In this document: positions 1 to 9,028 of the stretch, one piece after another
How the letters are laid out: each line of letters begins with the position of its first letter
Position numbering within the stretch: position 1 is the first letter of the stretch
Source of the DNA: an uncultured Methanobrevibacter sp.
Lineage (GTDB): Archaea; Methanobacteriota; Methanobacteria; Methanobacteriales; Methanobacteriaceae
Assembly (NCBI RefSeq): GCF_947170395.1
Contig: NZ_CAMVTE010000020.1
Span: 1-42,691 of the forward strand
Reading direction: 5' to 3'
DNA: 42,691 bases
Notes under the pieces: model-generated
Seen by the model: only the letters and a program-made list of their open reading frames with translations
The model's database searches: none
What the model was told of the DNA's origin: nothing
Program-made: the position numbers and the translations under genes

Positions 1-3000
1 CAGTTAAACTGCTGCAGTTGTTGTAGATTGCCCCACCGTCGTATGCATCATTGTATTTAAATGCTGAATTGGATATGGTTGATTCACCTTCGTTAGTGTA
101 GATTGCTCCTCCAGTTTCAGCCCTATTATTCATGAACTGTGAGTCCGCTACTGATAATGAATTGGTACTATAGATTGCACCACCTACTTCACCAGCATGA
201 TTGCTGTTGAACTGACATCCGATGACAGTCATATTTCCTTTTGAATAGGCTGCTGCACCGGATTTCTCCGCATTGTTTGCTGTGAAATTGGAATATGAAA
301 TCACAACATCACCATCAGCACCATAGAAGGCACTGCCATCAACTGCGGAATTATTTTCAAAGTCACAATTGGAGACTTTGCCGTTGACACCATTCCAATA
401 CAGAGCACCGCCAAGATTTGCGGAATTGTTTGTGAAATTACAGTCTGAAACTTGAGTGTCATGAGCAATTGCCTGTACAGCACCACCATACCTTGCAGAA
501 TTATCAATGAATGTACAATCTGAAATTGTATTATTGAGAGATTCATCCAAATCAATAGCACCACCATAAGTTGCAGAATTATTTATGAAACTGGAATTTG
601 AAACACAAATCCCCTCAATCATGTCTGCATAAATGGCGCCGCCGAAATAAGCATTGTTATCTGCAAAGTTACAGTTATCGATTTTAACATTATTTGAATC
701 GACGAAAAGGGCACCACCGTCACTCTTAGCGGAGTTATTTGTGAAATTACAGTATGAAACTTGAGAATCATCACATCCGGTAAGGTCTAAAGCGCCGGAA
801 CCTCTGCCGGCAGAATTATTGGTAAAACTACAATCGAAAATATTGACATTATAACAATCTTTACACGCAACGGCTCCTCCGTAATAATCAGCAGAGTTAT
901 TTATGAAATTAGACCCTGAAACATTAAGATGAATACTGTCAGCACCATAAATGGCACCACCATATTTAGCGCGATTATTTATGAATAAACAATCTAAAAT
1001 TTCACAATCGGCAGCATTATCTAATTCAATGGCGCCTCCTGAACCATCGACAAGGTTATTCATGAAAATACAGTTAGAAACAGTACCGTTATGACCTGCC
1101 CATTCAACAGCACCACCATTATCCGCAACATTGTTTATAAAAGTACAGTCAGTAAGCAAACCATTATTACCAAACCAGTTGACAGCAGCTCCGGCATATG
1201 AAGCTCCATTGACAAAAGTAATATTTTTAATTGTTACGTTGTCTGAAATAACAAGGAACATTCTCATTTGTTGTTTACCATCCAATGTGAACCCTGCACC
1301 ATCTATTGTAATATTTTTATTAATCCCAATTCCAAAAATAAGTAAATCTGTAAGTGGGTTGAAGGTGTAGTTTTTATCAAGTGTCAATGTGCCGTTAGCA
1401 TTGTCGATTAATTTCTGCAATGTTGAAAAGTCATCAGTGACATTCACAACATTGATTTCAGCAGTTTCTATGGTTAAATTTGATAAGTAAGTATCTCCTA
1501 TGGTCACAGGGTATGAACCTATTTTATCTGAAGTGAAATTACCTTCAAAATCTTGATACCTATTATTGAATACATAATCGATTTTGGTATTGTTGACAAG
1601 CAAATCAAAGTCATTAACATTAATCAAGTTATAATTATCATCCTGGAAATATAAATAAACCTCAACGGTTTCATTTAGATGTTTGTAGACAGTCCTATTT
1701 TTTAAAATGACACAGGTAACGCTTGATGTGATATCTCCACCGTATGCTGAATAGATTTGAGCCTCATCGTCATTTACAGTATTGTTTGACAAGTATAACT
1801 TATTGATTGCACCATTATAAATGGCAATTCCATCATCTGAAACGCTGTTCTCGAATTTTGAGTTTAAAATCCTGGCATTATAATGAGAAAGATATACTGC
1901 GCAGCAGTCATTGTCAATGAATTGACAGTAATCTACGATTAAAGCGTTATTCTTATTGAAACTTTCATAGAATAATGCTCCGTTATCTTCTGCACGGTTT
2001 GATTTGAAAATTGTATTGTTGACTGTAGCATTTGAATGCAAAGCCAATGCCGCAATGGATCTGTTTGCATAATTGCTGTCGAATGTACAATTGTCAATTA
2101 AAACATCCCCACTTGAAACTTCGATTGCTCCGTAGTCATATGCTCCGTTTTCAACGAATTCTGTATTTCTGATTTCAGTGGTTGCAGAGTTAGCCGCAAC
2201 TGCTCCGCAATCCTCTGCTTCATTTGAAATGAATTTTGAATCGGCAATCACCAAATCATCACCGCTAAAGTAAATGGCTCCTCCGAGTGTGGCATTGTTT
2301 GCTGTGAAGTTGGAATTGGTTGCAACAATATTGCCTTCAGCATATATTGCCCCTCCTTTTTCAGCAGTGTTGTTGATAAATATAGCGTTTTCAACATTGG
2401 TTAAATTTGCCCAAAATGCAGCATAAATGGCTCCACCTTGAGTTGCACGATTATTTATAAATTTACAATTGGAAATGTCAGATATAGCATCTATCCAAAA
2501 ACTGATGGCACCTCCTTTTTCAGCAGTATTATTAATGAAAATACAGTCTGAAATATGAGCCCTCTTATCGGAATCAATGGCTCCACCACCCATGGCGGAA
2601 TTATTTATGAAAATACAATTGAAGGTTGTGTGGTTTGTGGATACTGAATATGCAATGGCTCCACCAGTAGCGATATAAGCAATGTTGTTTGTAAAATTGC
2701 AATCTGAAGTCTGAATATCTAAACAATCATCCCAGAAAACCGCACCTCCATATTCAGCAGAATTACCAGTGAAAATACAATTTGAAATTATGGAATTGTT
2801 GCAGCCGTCTGCATAAATGGCTCCTCCTTTAAAACGGACAGAATTGTTTATGAAAGTACTGTTTAAAACTTTAAAATTCTTACTATTCTCAATATTAATG
2901 GCGCCGCCAGTACCTATAAATGATTTAGCTGAATTTCCTATAAATTTGGAATTGGAAACAACACCATTACTGCCAGTCCAGTCAATAGCTCCACCATCCC

Positions 3001-6000
3001 TAGCGGAATTGTTTTCGAATAAGCAATCTGAAACTGTCATGTTAAATCCTCCCAAGAAGAGGGCACCGCCATACTTAGCTGAATTGTTAACAAAAATACA
3101 ATTTGAAATAGAACCTGTACTGTTGTCATTCCAGTAGATGGCACCACCGTTGAAGGATGATTTGGCATTGATGAATGTAATATTTCCAAGTGTTGCATTA
3201 CCTGATAAAACATTGAATATGGCTGCCTGGCCAATAGCATCAATTGTAAATCCTGCACCGTCTATTGTGATATCATTATTAATCATAATACCTTCATCAA
3301 AGTCAACGTCAGTGAGAGGGTTGAAGGTGTAGTTCTTATCAAGTGTCAATGTGCCGTTGGCATTGTCAATCAATTTCTGCAATGTTGAGAAGTCATCGGT
3401 GACATTCACAATATTGATTTCAGCAGTTTTCATAGTTAAATTTGATAAGCTAACATCTGATATGGTCACAAGATATGATTCCAGTTCATCTGAAGTGAAA
3501 TTGCCCATATAAACCTGATACATATCATTAAATGCATAACTGATTTTGGTATTGTTGACAAGCAAATCAAAATCACTAACCTGCATCAGGTTATCATTAT
3601 CATCAATGAAATATAAATAAACCTCAACGGTTTCATTTAGATGTTTGTAGACAGTCCTATTGTTTAAAATGACACAGGTAACGCTTGATGTGATATCTCC
3701 ACCGTATGCTGAATAGATTTGAGCCTCATCGTCATTTACAGTATTGTTTGACAAGTATAACTTATTGATTGCACCATTATAAATGGCAATTCCATCATCT
3801 GAAACGCTGTTCTCGAATTTTGAGTTTAAAATCCTGGCATTATAATGAGAAAGATATACTGCGCAGCAGTCATTGTCAATGAATTGACAGTAATCTACGA
3901 TTAAAGCGTTATTCTTATTGAAACTTTCATAGAATAATGCTCCGCATTCTCTTGCACGGTTTGCTTTGAAAATGGTATTGTTGACTGTAGCATTTGCACC
4001 CAAGGATAATGCTGCAACGGATCTGTTTGCATAATTGCTGTCGAATGTACAATTCTCAATTAAAGAGTTACCCTTGTAAACCCCCATTGCACCATAATAA
4101 TGCGCTCTGTTGCCAGTGAATTCTGTATTTATGATTTCAGCAGTTAAGGATTCAATAACAACTGCTCCGCAATCCTCTGCTTCATTTGACATGAATTTTG
4201 AATCGGCAATCAATAAATCATCACCGTCAAAGTAAATGGCTCCCCCATCGGAATATTCGCCATTTGCAATATTATTTGAGAAGATGCCTGCGCCAACAGT
4301 TAAATTACTGTCATTACAATAAACTGCTCCTCCGCGTGAGGCTTTGTTTGCTGTGAAGTTGGAATATTCAATATAACATTCAGCAGCACTAGCGATTGCT
4401 CCACCGTATATTGCCTCATTGTCTTTGAATGTTGAATCATATGCTTCAAGATATACAAAATCAACAGCACCACCGGAAAACGCAGAGTTGTTGATGAAAT
4501 TGGAGTTTTCAACATATCCGTCATATCCATAAACTGCACCTCCACTTTGATGGTAAGTATCATCTTCAAAAGTAAAGTTGCCAAATCCTACATGGTGATT
4601 AGTGAAAGTTGAATTAACTATGTCAACATAATATGAATATACGGCTCCTCCGGATTTCGCATGGTTGCTGTCAAATGTTGAATTAACAATTGCGACATAT
4701 TCGTTAGTATATATTGCTCCACCCATAGTCGCATTATTTTCACTGAAATATGAAGTTTTAAGATGTAAATCAACATATGCATATATTGCACCAGCCAAAT
4801 CGGCAGAATTACTTATAAAACTGCAATTATAAAGTTCGCCGGTGCTATTCCAGAAGATTGCTCCACCTATATTCGCAAGGTTATTTTCGAAACTGCAATT
4901 GAAAACATTACCGTCAGCACTGTTCCAATTTAAAGCACCACCCAATCTTGCAGAATTATTTACGAAACTATTATTATAAACAGTAGCATTAGAAGCATCT
5001 AACCATGATATGGCACCACCATAATTAGCGATATTGTCTGTAAAGGTACAATTATAAATTTTGTCATATTTACAGCCTGCTGAAATAATAGCACCACCCT
5101 CTCTAGCGAAATTGCCTACAAAACTACAATTATAAATCTCAGGATTGCTGACATAAACCAAATAAATTGCTCCACCCATATATTTAGCATGGTTATCCTC
5201 AAAAATACAATTGGAAATGACAGAATCACTGCATCGATATATATGAATAGCTCCACCGCCTGTTGTGTGTGCAGAGTTATTTGTGAAAATACAATCTGAA
5301 ATTTGAGCGTTATAACCTCCACTGCTGATAGCTGCACCGGACCAACGACCATAGTTATTTATGAAAGTGGAACCTGAAACCCTGAAGTAACTGCCATAAG
5401 ACTCAAGAGCACTGGAATATCTAGCAGTGTTATTTATGAAAGTAGAGTTAATAACCATACCTCTGTTACCATACCATACTGCAGCAGAACCTGATGAAGC
5501 CTGATTGTTTGAAAAACTGCAACCGATAATCTTACCGTCACCGCCGTCCCAATATATGGCTCCTCCATCACTTTTACAGTAAGCATTGATGAATGTGATA
5601 TTTGTAAGTGTTACATTATCTGACTTAACATTGAATATTCTTGCCTTGCCCATTCCGTCAATTGTAAATCCTGCACCATTTATTGTGATATTCTTATCAA
5701 TCACAATACCATTATAAAGGCCATCATCAGTGAGATTGTTGAAAGTGTAGTTTTTATCAAGTGTCACTGTGCCGTTAGCGTTGTCGATTAATTTCTTCAA
5801 TGCTGAAAAGTCATCAGTGACATTCACTACAACTATTTCACCATTCTCGGAAGTTAAATTGGTTAAACTGGCACTTGTTATGTATACTGTGTATGATTCA
5901 AGTTTTTCTGCGGTGAAATTGGCTTCATAGAAATGGTTTTCCTCATTAAAAATGCAATCAAGTTTGGTATCGTTGACAAACAAATCAAAGTCGTCAAACC

Positions 6001-7228
6001 TTATCAAATTGTCATTATCATCATAAAATTCGAAATAGATCACAATGCTTTCATTTAAATGCACGTAGTGAGTTTCATTGCTTAATATGTAAGCAAATAC
6101 ATGTGAGGTGATTTTTCCACCATAACTGTAGATTTCATCGTAGTAAGAGTAAATGTCATTATTATGCAGGTAAAGATTACCGTAATTGTTTGTAATGGTT
6201 CTGCCATTAAAACAATCACCGTCAAATATTGAATTTAGCAGTGTCAAATTTGCATTTATAGCATTGTGTACTATATTACCTGTATCGGCGAGGTTGTCAA
6301 TGAAACGAGAATTATTGATGACCAAATCGCCTGATTCATGCGCCACCATTGTATCTGCCGCAGCATTGTTGATGAAATGGGAACCATTGATTAAAGCATT
6401 TTCGCAATTTAAATATGCCACACCGACTTCCTCAACGGCATGATTGTTTTCAAATGTACAATTGTCGATTGAAACGTTACCATCATAAATTCCCAAAGCA
6501 CCGTAATTTTTTGCGGTATTGTTATAGAAGTTTGTGTTGATGATCTTAACATCATTAGCTTCATCGACACCAATTGCACCTGCGAATTCTTCTGCATTGT
6601 TTGATTTGAATTCAGAATTGTTAACTAATAGAGAAGTTCCATCAAAATTGATTGCAGCGGAATTTAAATCGACAGTGTTGTTTTCAAATATGGAACTGTC
6701 AATTGCCAAATCATTGCCCACAAAGTAAACTGCTCCACCTTCCATGTTAGGATCACATGCATTATTATTTAAGAAATTACATCCGATGATTGTCAAATTA
6801 CCTCTCTCAAAGTATATTGCCGCGCCGGAAACCGCATTACCATTAATGAAGTTAATGTTTTTCAGGGTAACTGTTGCATTGGCAATATTGAATATTCTTG
6901 ATTGACCGTTACCGTCAATGGTATATCCTTTTCCGTCGACAGTAATGTCCTTAGTTATGTTTATTCCATCCTTATAATCCAAATCCACATCCGGATTGTA
7001 AGTATAATTTTTAGTTAATTCCAAAGTTGTTGTTGCACTGGTGACGTTGTCATTCAATTCCTTGAAATCACCAGCACCAACAGATTCATCAGTCAGTATG
7101 TCCTGTGTGACTGTATCACTGTCTTCTGCCGCAAGGTCGTCAGTCTGATTGCTGTCAACTGCACTGACTGCAGTCAAGCTGACCAATACAAACATTATCA
7201 ATGCGGTCAAAATTATTTTTCGCTTAAT
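1..7228 (-). CDS. Giant adhesin-like protein with parallel beta-helix repeats (3' end outside window)
   Basis: Probable secreted or cell-surface adhesin-like protein. The frame is open from codon 7228-7226 to the window edge, at least 2,409 codons, and the C-terminus is not seen. The N-terminus reads as a signal peptide: Lys-Arg-Lys, then a hydrophobic stretch ending LTAVSA, followed by an acidic region. Most of the rest is short repeats of the type GGAIY...NCxFxNNSA, resembling the GGAI/FxxN repeats of chlamydial polymorphic membrane proteins and expected to fold as a right-handed beta-helix. Three non-helical linkers (near + positions 1360-1700, 3320-3660 and 5740-6080) each contain VTLDKNYTFN/LTLDKNYTFN and a conserved VNVTDDFS segment, dividing the protein into modules of about 654 and 806 residues. 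ALPs of this type are abundant in Methanobrevibacter. No ATG, GTG or TTG fits the signal peptide, and the apparent start is ATT (separate entry). Ligand and anchoring mode cannot be seen. Confidence 0.9.
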   Translation of the reverse strand, partial: MKRKIILTALIMFVLVSLTAVSAVDSNQTDDLAAEDSDTVTQDILTDESVGAGDFKELNDNVTSATTTLELTKNYTYNPDVDLDYKDGINITKDITVDGKGYTIDGNGQSRIFNIANATVTLKNINFINGNAVSGAAIYFERGNLTIIGCNFLNNNACDPNMEGGAVYFVGNDLAIDSSIFENNTVDLNSAAINFDGTSLLVNNSEFKSNNAEEFAGAIGVDEANDVKIINTNFYNNTAKNYGALGIYDGNVSIDNCTFENNHAVEEVGVAYLNCENALINGSHFINNAAADTMVAHESGDLVINNSRFIDNLADTGNIVHNAINANLTLLNSIFDGDCFNGRTITNNYGNLYLHNNDIYSYYDEIYSYGGKITSHVFAYILSNETHYVHLNESIVIYFEFYDDNDNLIRFDDFDLFVNDTKLDCIFNEENHFYEANFTAEKLESYTVYITSASLTNLTSENGEIVVVNVTDDFSALKKLIDNANGTVTLDKNYTFNNLTDDGLYNGIVIDKNITINGAGFTIDGMGKARIFNVKSDNVTLTNITFINAYCKSDGGAIYWDGGDGKIIGCSFSNNQASSGSAAVWYGNRGMVINSTFINNTARYSSALESYGSYFRVSGSTFINNYGRWSGAAISSGGYNAQISDCIFTNNSAHTTGGGAIHIYRCSDSVISNCIFEDNHAKYMGGAIYLVYVSNPEIYNCSFVGNFAREGGAIISAGCKYDKIYNCTFTDNIANYGGAISWLDASNATVYNNSFVNNSARLGGALNWNSADGNVFNCSFENNLANIGGAIFWNSTGELYNCSFISNSADLAGAIYAYVDLHLKTSYFSENNATMGGAIYTNEYVAIVNSTFDSNHAKSGGAVYSYYVDIVNSTFTNHHVGFGNFTFEDDTYHQSGGAVYGYDGYVENSNFINNSAFSGGAVDFVYLEAYDSTFKDNEAIYGGAIASAAECYIEYSNFTANKASRGGAVYCNDSNLTVGAGIFSNNIANGEYSDGGAIYFDGDDLLIADSKFMSNEAEDCGAVVIESLTAEIINTEFTGNRAHYYGAMGVYKGNSLIENCTFDSNYANRSVAALSLGANATVNNTIFKANRARECGALFYESFNKNNALIVDYCQFIDNDCCAVYLSHYNARILNSKFENSVSDDGIAIYNGAINKLYLSNNTVNDDEAQIYSAYGGDITSSVTCVILNNRTVYKHLNETVEVYLYFIDDNDNLMQVSDFDLLVNNTKISYAFNDMYQVYMGNFTSDELESYLVTISDVSLSNLTMKTAEINIVNVTDDFSTLQKLIDNANGTLTLDKNYTFNPLTDVDFDEGIMINNDITIDGAGFTIDAIGQAAIFNVLSGNATLGNITFINAKSSFNGGAIYWNDNSTGSISNCIFVNNSAKYGGALFLGGFNMTVSDCLFENNSARDGGAIDWTGSNGVVSNSKFIGNSAKSFIGTGGAINIENSKNFKVLNSTFINNSVRFKGGAIYADGCNNSIISNCIFTGNSAEYGGAVFWDDCLDIQTSDCNFTNNIAYIATGGAIAYSVSTNHTTFNCIFINNSAMGGGAIDSDKRAHISDCIFINNTAEKGGAISFWIDAISDISNCKFINNRATQGGAIYAAFWANLTNVENAIFINNTAEKGGAIYAEGNIVATNSNFTANNATLGGAIYFSGDDLVIADSKFISNEAEDCGAVAANSATTEIRNTEFVENGAYDYGAIEVSSGDVLIDNCTFDSNYANRSIAALALHSNATVNNTIFKSNRAEDNGALFYESFNKNNALIVDYCQFIDNDCCAVYLSHYNARILNSKFENSVSDDGIAIYNGAINKLYLSNNTVNDDEAQIYSAYGGDITSSVTCVILKNRTVYKHLNETVEVYLYFQDDNYNLINVNDFDLLVNNTKIDYVFNNRYQDFEGNFTSDKIGSYPVTIGDTYLSNLTIETAEINVVNVTDDFSTLQKLIDNANGTLTLDKNYTFNPLTDLLIFGIGINKNITIDGAGFTLDGKQQMRMFLVISDNVTIKNITFVNGASYAGAAVNWFGNNGLLTDCTFINNVADNGGAVEWAGHNGTVSNCIFMNNLVDGSGGAIELDNAADCEILDCLFINNRAKYGGAIYGADSIHLNVSGSNFINNSADYYGGAVACKDCYNVNIFDCSFTNNSAGRGSGALDLTGCDDSQVSYCNFTNNSAKSDGGALFVDSNNVKIDNCNFADNNAYFGGAIYADMIEGICVSNSSFINNSATYGGAIDLDESLNNTISDCTFIDNSARYGGAVQAIAHDTQVSDCNFTNNSANLGGALYWNGVNGKVSNCDFENNSAVDGSAFYGADGDVVISYSNFTANNAEKSGAAAYSKGNMTVIGCQFNSNHAGEVGGAIYSTNSLSVADSQFMNNRAETGGAIYTNEGESTISNSAFKYNDAYDGGAIYNNCSSLT
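1646..1982. repeat. 337-bp near-identical internal repeat, copy A
   Basis: Aligns to 3608-3944 at a constant offset of 1,962 bp with one difference (TTT versus TGT in the stretch after AGTCCTAT). It covers the end of one inter-module linker and the start of the next beta-helix of the giant ALP. Sequence just left of the repeat is clearly more diverged (about 7 differences in 25 bp). The offset is a multiple of three, so the reading frame is kept. Confidence 0.9.
3608..3944. repeat. 337-bp near-identical internal repeat, copy B
   Basis: Partner of 1646-1982 with the same spacing and a single mismatch. Identity drops at both ends (the left flank at 3605-3607 and the right flank from 3945 differ). 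This is the signature of a recent duplication or gene-conversion tract between two modules of one gene. Confidence 0.9.
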
Positions 7229-7240
7229 AATATTGTCTCC
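7226..7240 (-). promoter_or_regulatory. Shine-Dalgarno plus apparent ATT initiation codon of giant ALP
   Basis: On the minus strand GGAG (7240-7237) lies 8 nt before ATT (7228-7226), which opens the signal-peptide n-region ATT AAG CGA AAA. The next possible starts in frame are TTG at codon 7, TTG at codon 10 and ATG at codon 12 (7195-7193), the last about 41 nt from the Shine-Dalgarno. All of them would remove every positive charge of the signal peptide. No ATG, GTG or TTG lies close upstream in frame. AUU initiation is inferred. Confidence 0.6.
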
Positions 7241-7512
7241 TATATATTTATATAATAAAAATTTTATTTTGACAGTTATATAAAAGTTCTTCAAAAAATA
7301 GGATTTCACAACATTTTACAAATTTTTACAAAATATATTTTAAGGAGTTATAAAGGACACATGATATCTTAACCCCACACTCTATTCAAAATATGTCACA
7401 TCATTCATACAAATTACTGAAAATATATCAGAATAAAAGATATAATATAATAATTGTTTTAAACAAATAATTCAATACAAAAAAATTATCGAAAATCATA
7501 ACGAGGAAAAAA
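7229..7512. other. Divergent intergenic region, giant ALP / NSS transporter
   Basis: This 284-bp gene-free, AT-rich region separates two divergent genes. It holds the ALP TATA-like sequence described separately, and TATA-like runs such as GATATAATATAATAATTG around 7439-7456 that could serve the plus-strand transporter. I see no tRNA, terminator hairpin or repeat in it. Confidence 0.5.
7277..7286 (-). promoter_or_regulatory. Candidate TATA box of giant ALP
   Basis: The minus strand reads TTTTATATAA about 50 nt upstream of the apparent start codon. With the usual archaeal spacing of about 25 nt to the transcription start, this gives a 5' leader of roughly 25-30 nt carrying the GGAG Shine-Dalgarno. 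The match is by eye only, in an AT-rich region. Confidence 0.4.
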
Positions 7513-8967
7513 ATGAACAAAACTTCCCAGTGGAATTCAGTATTCACATTCATAATGGCCATGATAGGACTCACCATAGGAATAGGCAACATCTGGAGAT
7601 TCAGCTATGTGCTCTATTCAAATGGAGGAGGATCATTTTTCATACCTTATGTAATAGCAATTTTAGTTATGGGAATTCCATTTTTGATTTTGGAGTATGG
7701 GTTGGGATTCAGCTTTAAGAAGAGTTTTTCCAATCTGATGCAAAGCATCCGTCCCGAATTTGAAATCATTGCGTGGATGCTGGTTTTATTCGTGTTCATC
7801 GTTGTAATCTATTATATGATTATTCTAGGATGGGATTTTGCATATCTTCTGAACAGCTTCAATTTCGGATGGGGAAATGACCCCGCATCATTTTTTACAA
7901 ATTATGTTGGGGGAAGTTCAAATATAATATCCTCCCAAACAATAATATTGCCTACCCTCATCTGTACACTAATCTTATGGGGTTTCTTTTGGGTAGTGTC
8001 CATCAAAGATGTGGATAATGGAATCGGAAGAGTTTCCTCAATTTTAATACCATTACTGTTTGTCATAATGATTTTCATTTTTATCTATTCATTTACATTG
8101 CCAGGATTCCATCTTGGGATAACAACGCTACTCACTCCAGACTGGTCTGCTCTTTTAAACATAAACGTTTGGCTTGCAGCTTTTGGGCAAATCATATTTT
8201 CCCTAAGCATCGGACAGGCCATGGTATATACATATGCAAGCTATCTGCCCAAAAATTCGAAACTGGTTGATGAAGTGCTTTTTGTTGTTATTGCAAACAC
8301 ATTATATGAGATTTTCATAGCCCTTGGAGTGTTCTCCATACTTGGATACATGTCAATATCCTCATCAATACCGATGAATGAATTGATAAGTGAAGGTACA
8401 GGACTGATATTCATCGTATTTCCACAGATATTCAATGAAATGGGTATGATGGGGCATATTTTCGCACCATTGCTGTTTATCTCAATACTATTCGCAGGAA
8501 TAACATCATCATTTGCACTGTTTGAGCCTTTGCTTTCATCATTGTGCGACAAGTTTGGATTAAGCAGGAAAAAGGGAGTTACAATCCTCACAATTGTTGC
8601 ATGCATCGGCACAATCATCTTTTCAACAGGCTCCAGCAGCTACTTGGTAAGCGTCGTGGACGAGTTTGTAAACAATTTCGGAATATTGATTTTGATAGGC
8701 ATTCAGGCAATAATATTCGGATGGTTTTACGGAGTTGAAAAGGTCATGCCGGTACTGAACGAGTTTTCAACAATTAAAGTTGGAAAAACTTGGAAATTCA
8801 TTTTGAAATATGTATTGCCTATCCTACTGATTGTTGTCTGGATATTTGGAGTTGCAAACCTGATTAAGGATGGAAACACATTCAAAATTATAGTTGATGT
8901 GATTATAGTCATTCTTGTTGTCGGACTTTCATTGCTTTTTACAAAAATGAAACCTAAAAGTCAATGA
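7513..8967 (+). CDS. Sodium-dependent transporter, NSS/SLC6 (LeuT-like) family
   Basis: A 484-residue polytopic membrane protein of the neurotransmitter:sodium symporter family, which in prokaryotes imports amino acids or related compounds with Na+. The N-terminal family signature is clear: GIGNIWRF near residues 23-30, NGGGSFF near residue 37, and GIPFLILEYG in the second helix. The unwound first helix with the GxGN motif is where family members bind Na+ and substrate. About eleven to twelve hydrophobic segments follow, and the length fits the shorter prokaryotic members. ATG 7513 is preceded by GAGG with good spacing. It stands alone, divergent from the giant ALP and followed after 61 bp by the LYT-type membrane protein, probably with its own promoter. 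The substrate cannot be deduced. Confidence 0.92.
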   Translation: MNKTSQWNSVFTFIMAMIGLTIGIGNIWRFSYVLYSNGGGSFFIPYVIAILVMGIPFLILEYGLGFSFKKSFSNLMQSIRPEFEIIAWMLVLFVFIVVIYYMIILGWDFAYLLNSFNFGWGNDPASFFTNYVGGSSNIISSQTIILPTLICTLILWGFFWVVSIKDVDNGIGRVSSILIPLLFVIMIFIFIYSFTLPGFHLGITTLLTPDWSALLNINVWLAAFGQIIFSLSIGQAMVYTYASYLPKNSKLVDEVLFVVIANTLYEIFIALGVFSILGYMSISSSIPMNELISEGTGLIFIVFPQIFNEMGMMGHIFAPLLFISILFAGITSSFALFEPLLSSLCDKFGLSRKKGVTILTIVACIGTIIFSTGSSSYLVSVVDEFVNNFGILILIGIQAIIFGWFYGVEKVMPVLNEFSTIKVGKTWKFILKYVLPILLIVVWIFGVANLIKDGNTFKIIVDVIIVILVVGLSLLFTKMKPKSQ

Positions 8968-9028
8968 AAAAAATTTATTACTTATCATTGATAAAAGTTA
9001 TAATATTAACTAAAATATAGGGCATATA

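Noticed and set aside
3037-3258. Minus-strand ORFs in a second frame of the giant ALP (also at 301-567, 4300-4584, 5116-5352, 6409-6597)
   Set aside because: All lie in one alternative frame and are by-products of the repeated ALP sequence; the main frame gives continuous beta-helix repeats with a signal peptide.
1-7200. Dense short repeats suggestive of a CRISPR or satellite array
   Set aside because: The repeats are degenerate, keep the codon frame, and encode GGAI/NNSA beta-helix units. There are no constant repeats with unique spacers.
7530-7718. Alternative-frame ORFs inside the NSS transporter and many opposite-strand ORFs over the ALPs
   Set aside because: They lie within a recognised gene, show no family likeness, and have the composition expected from a shifted frame.
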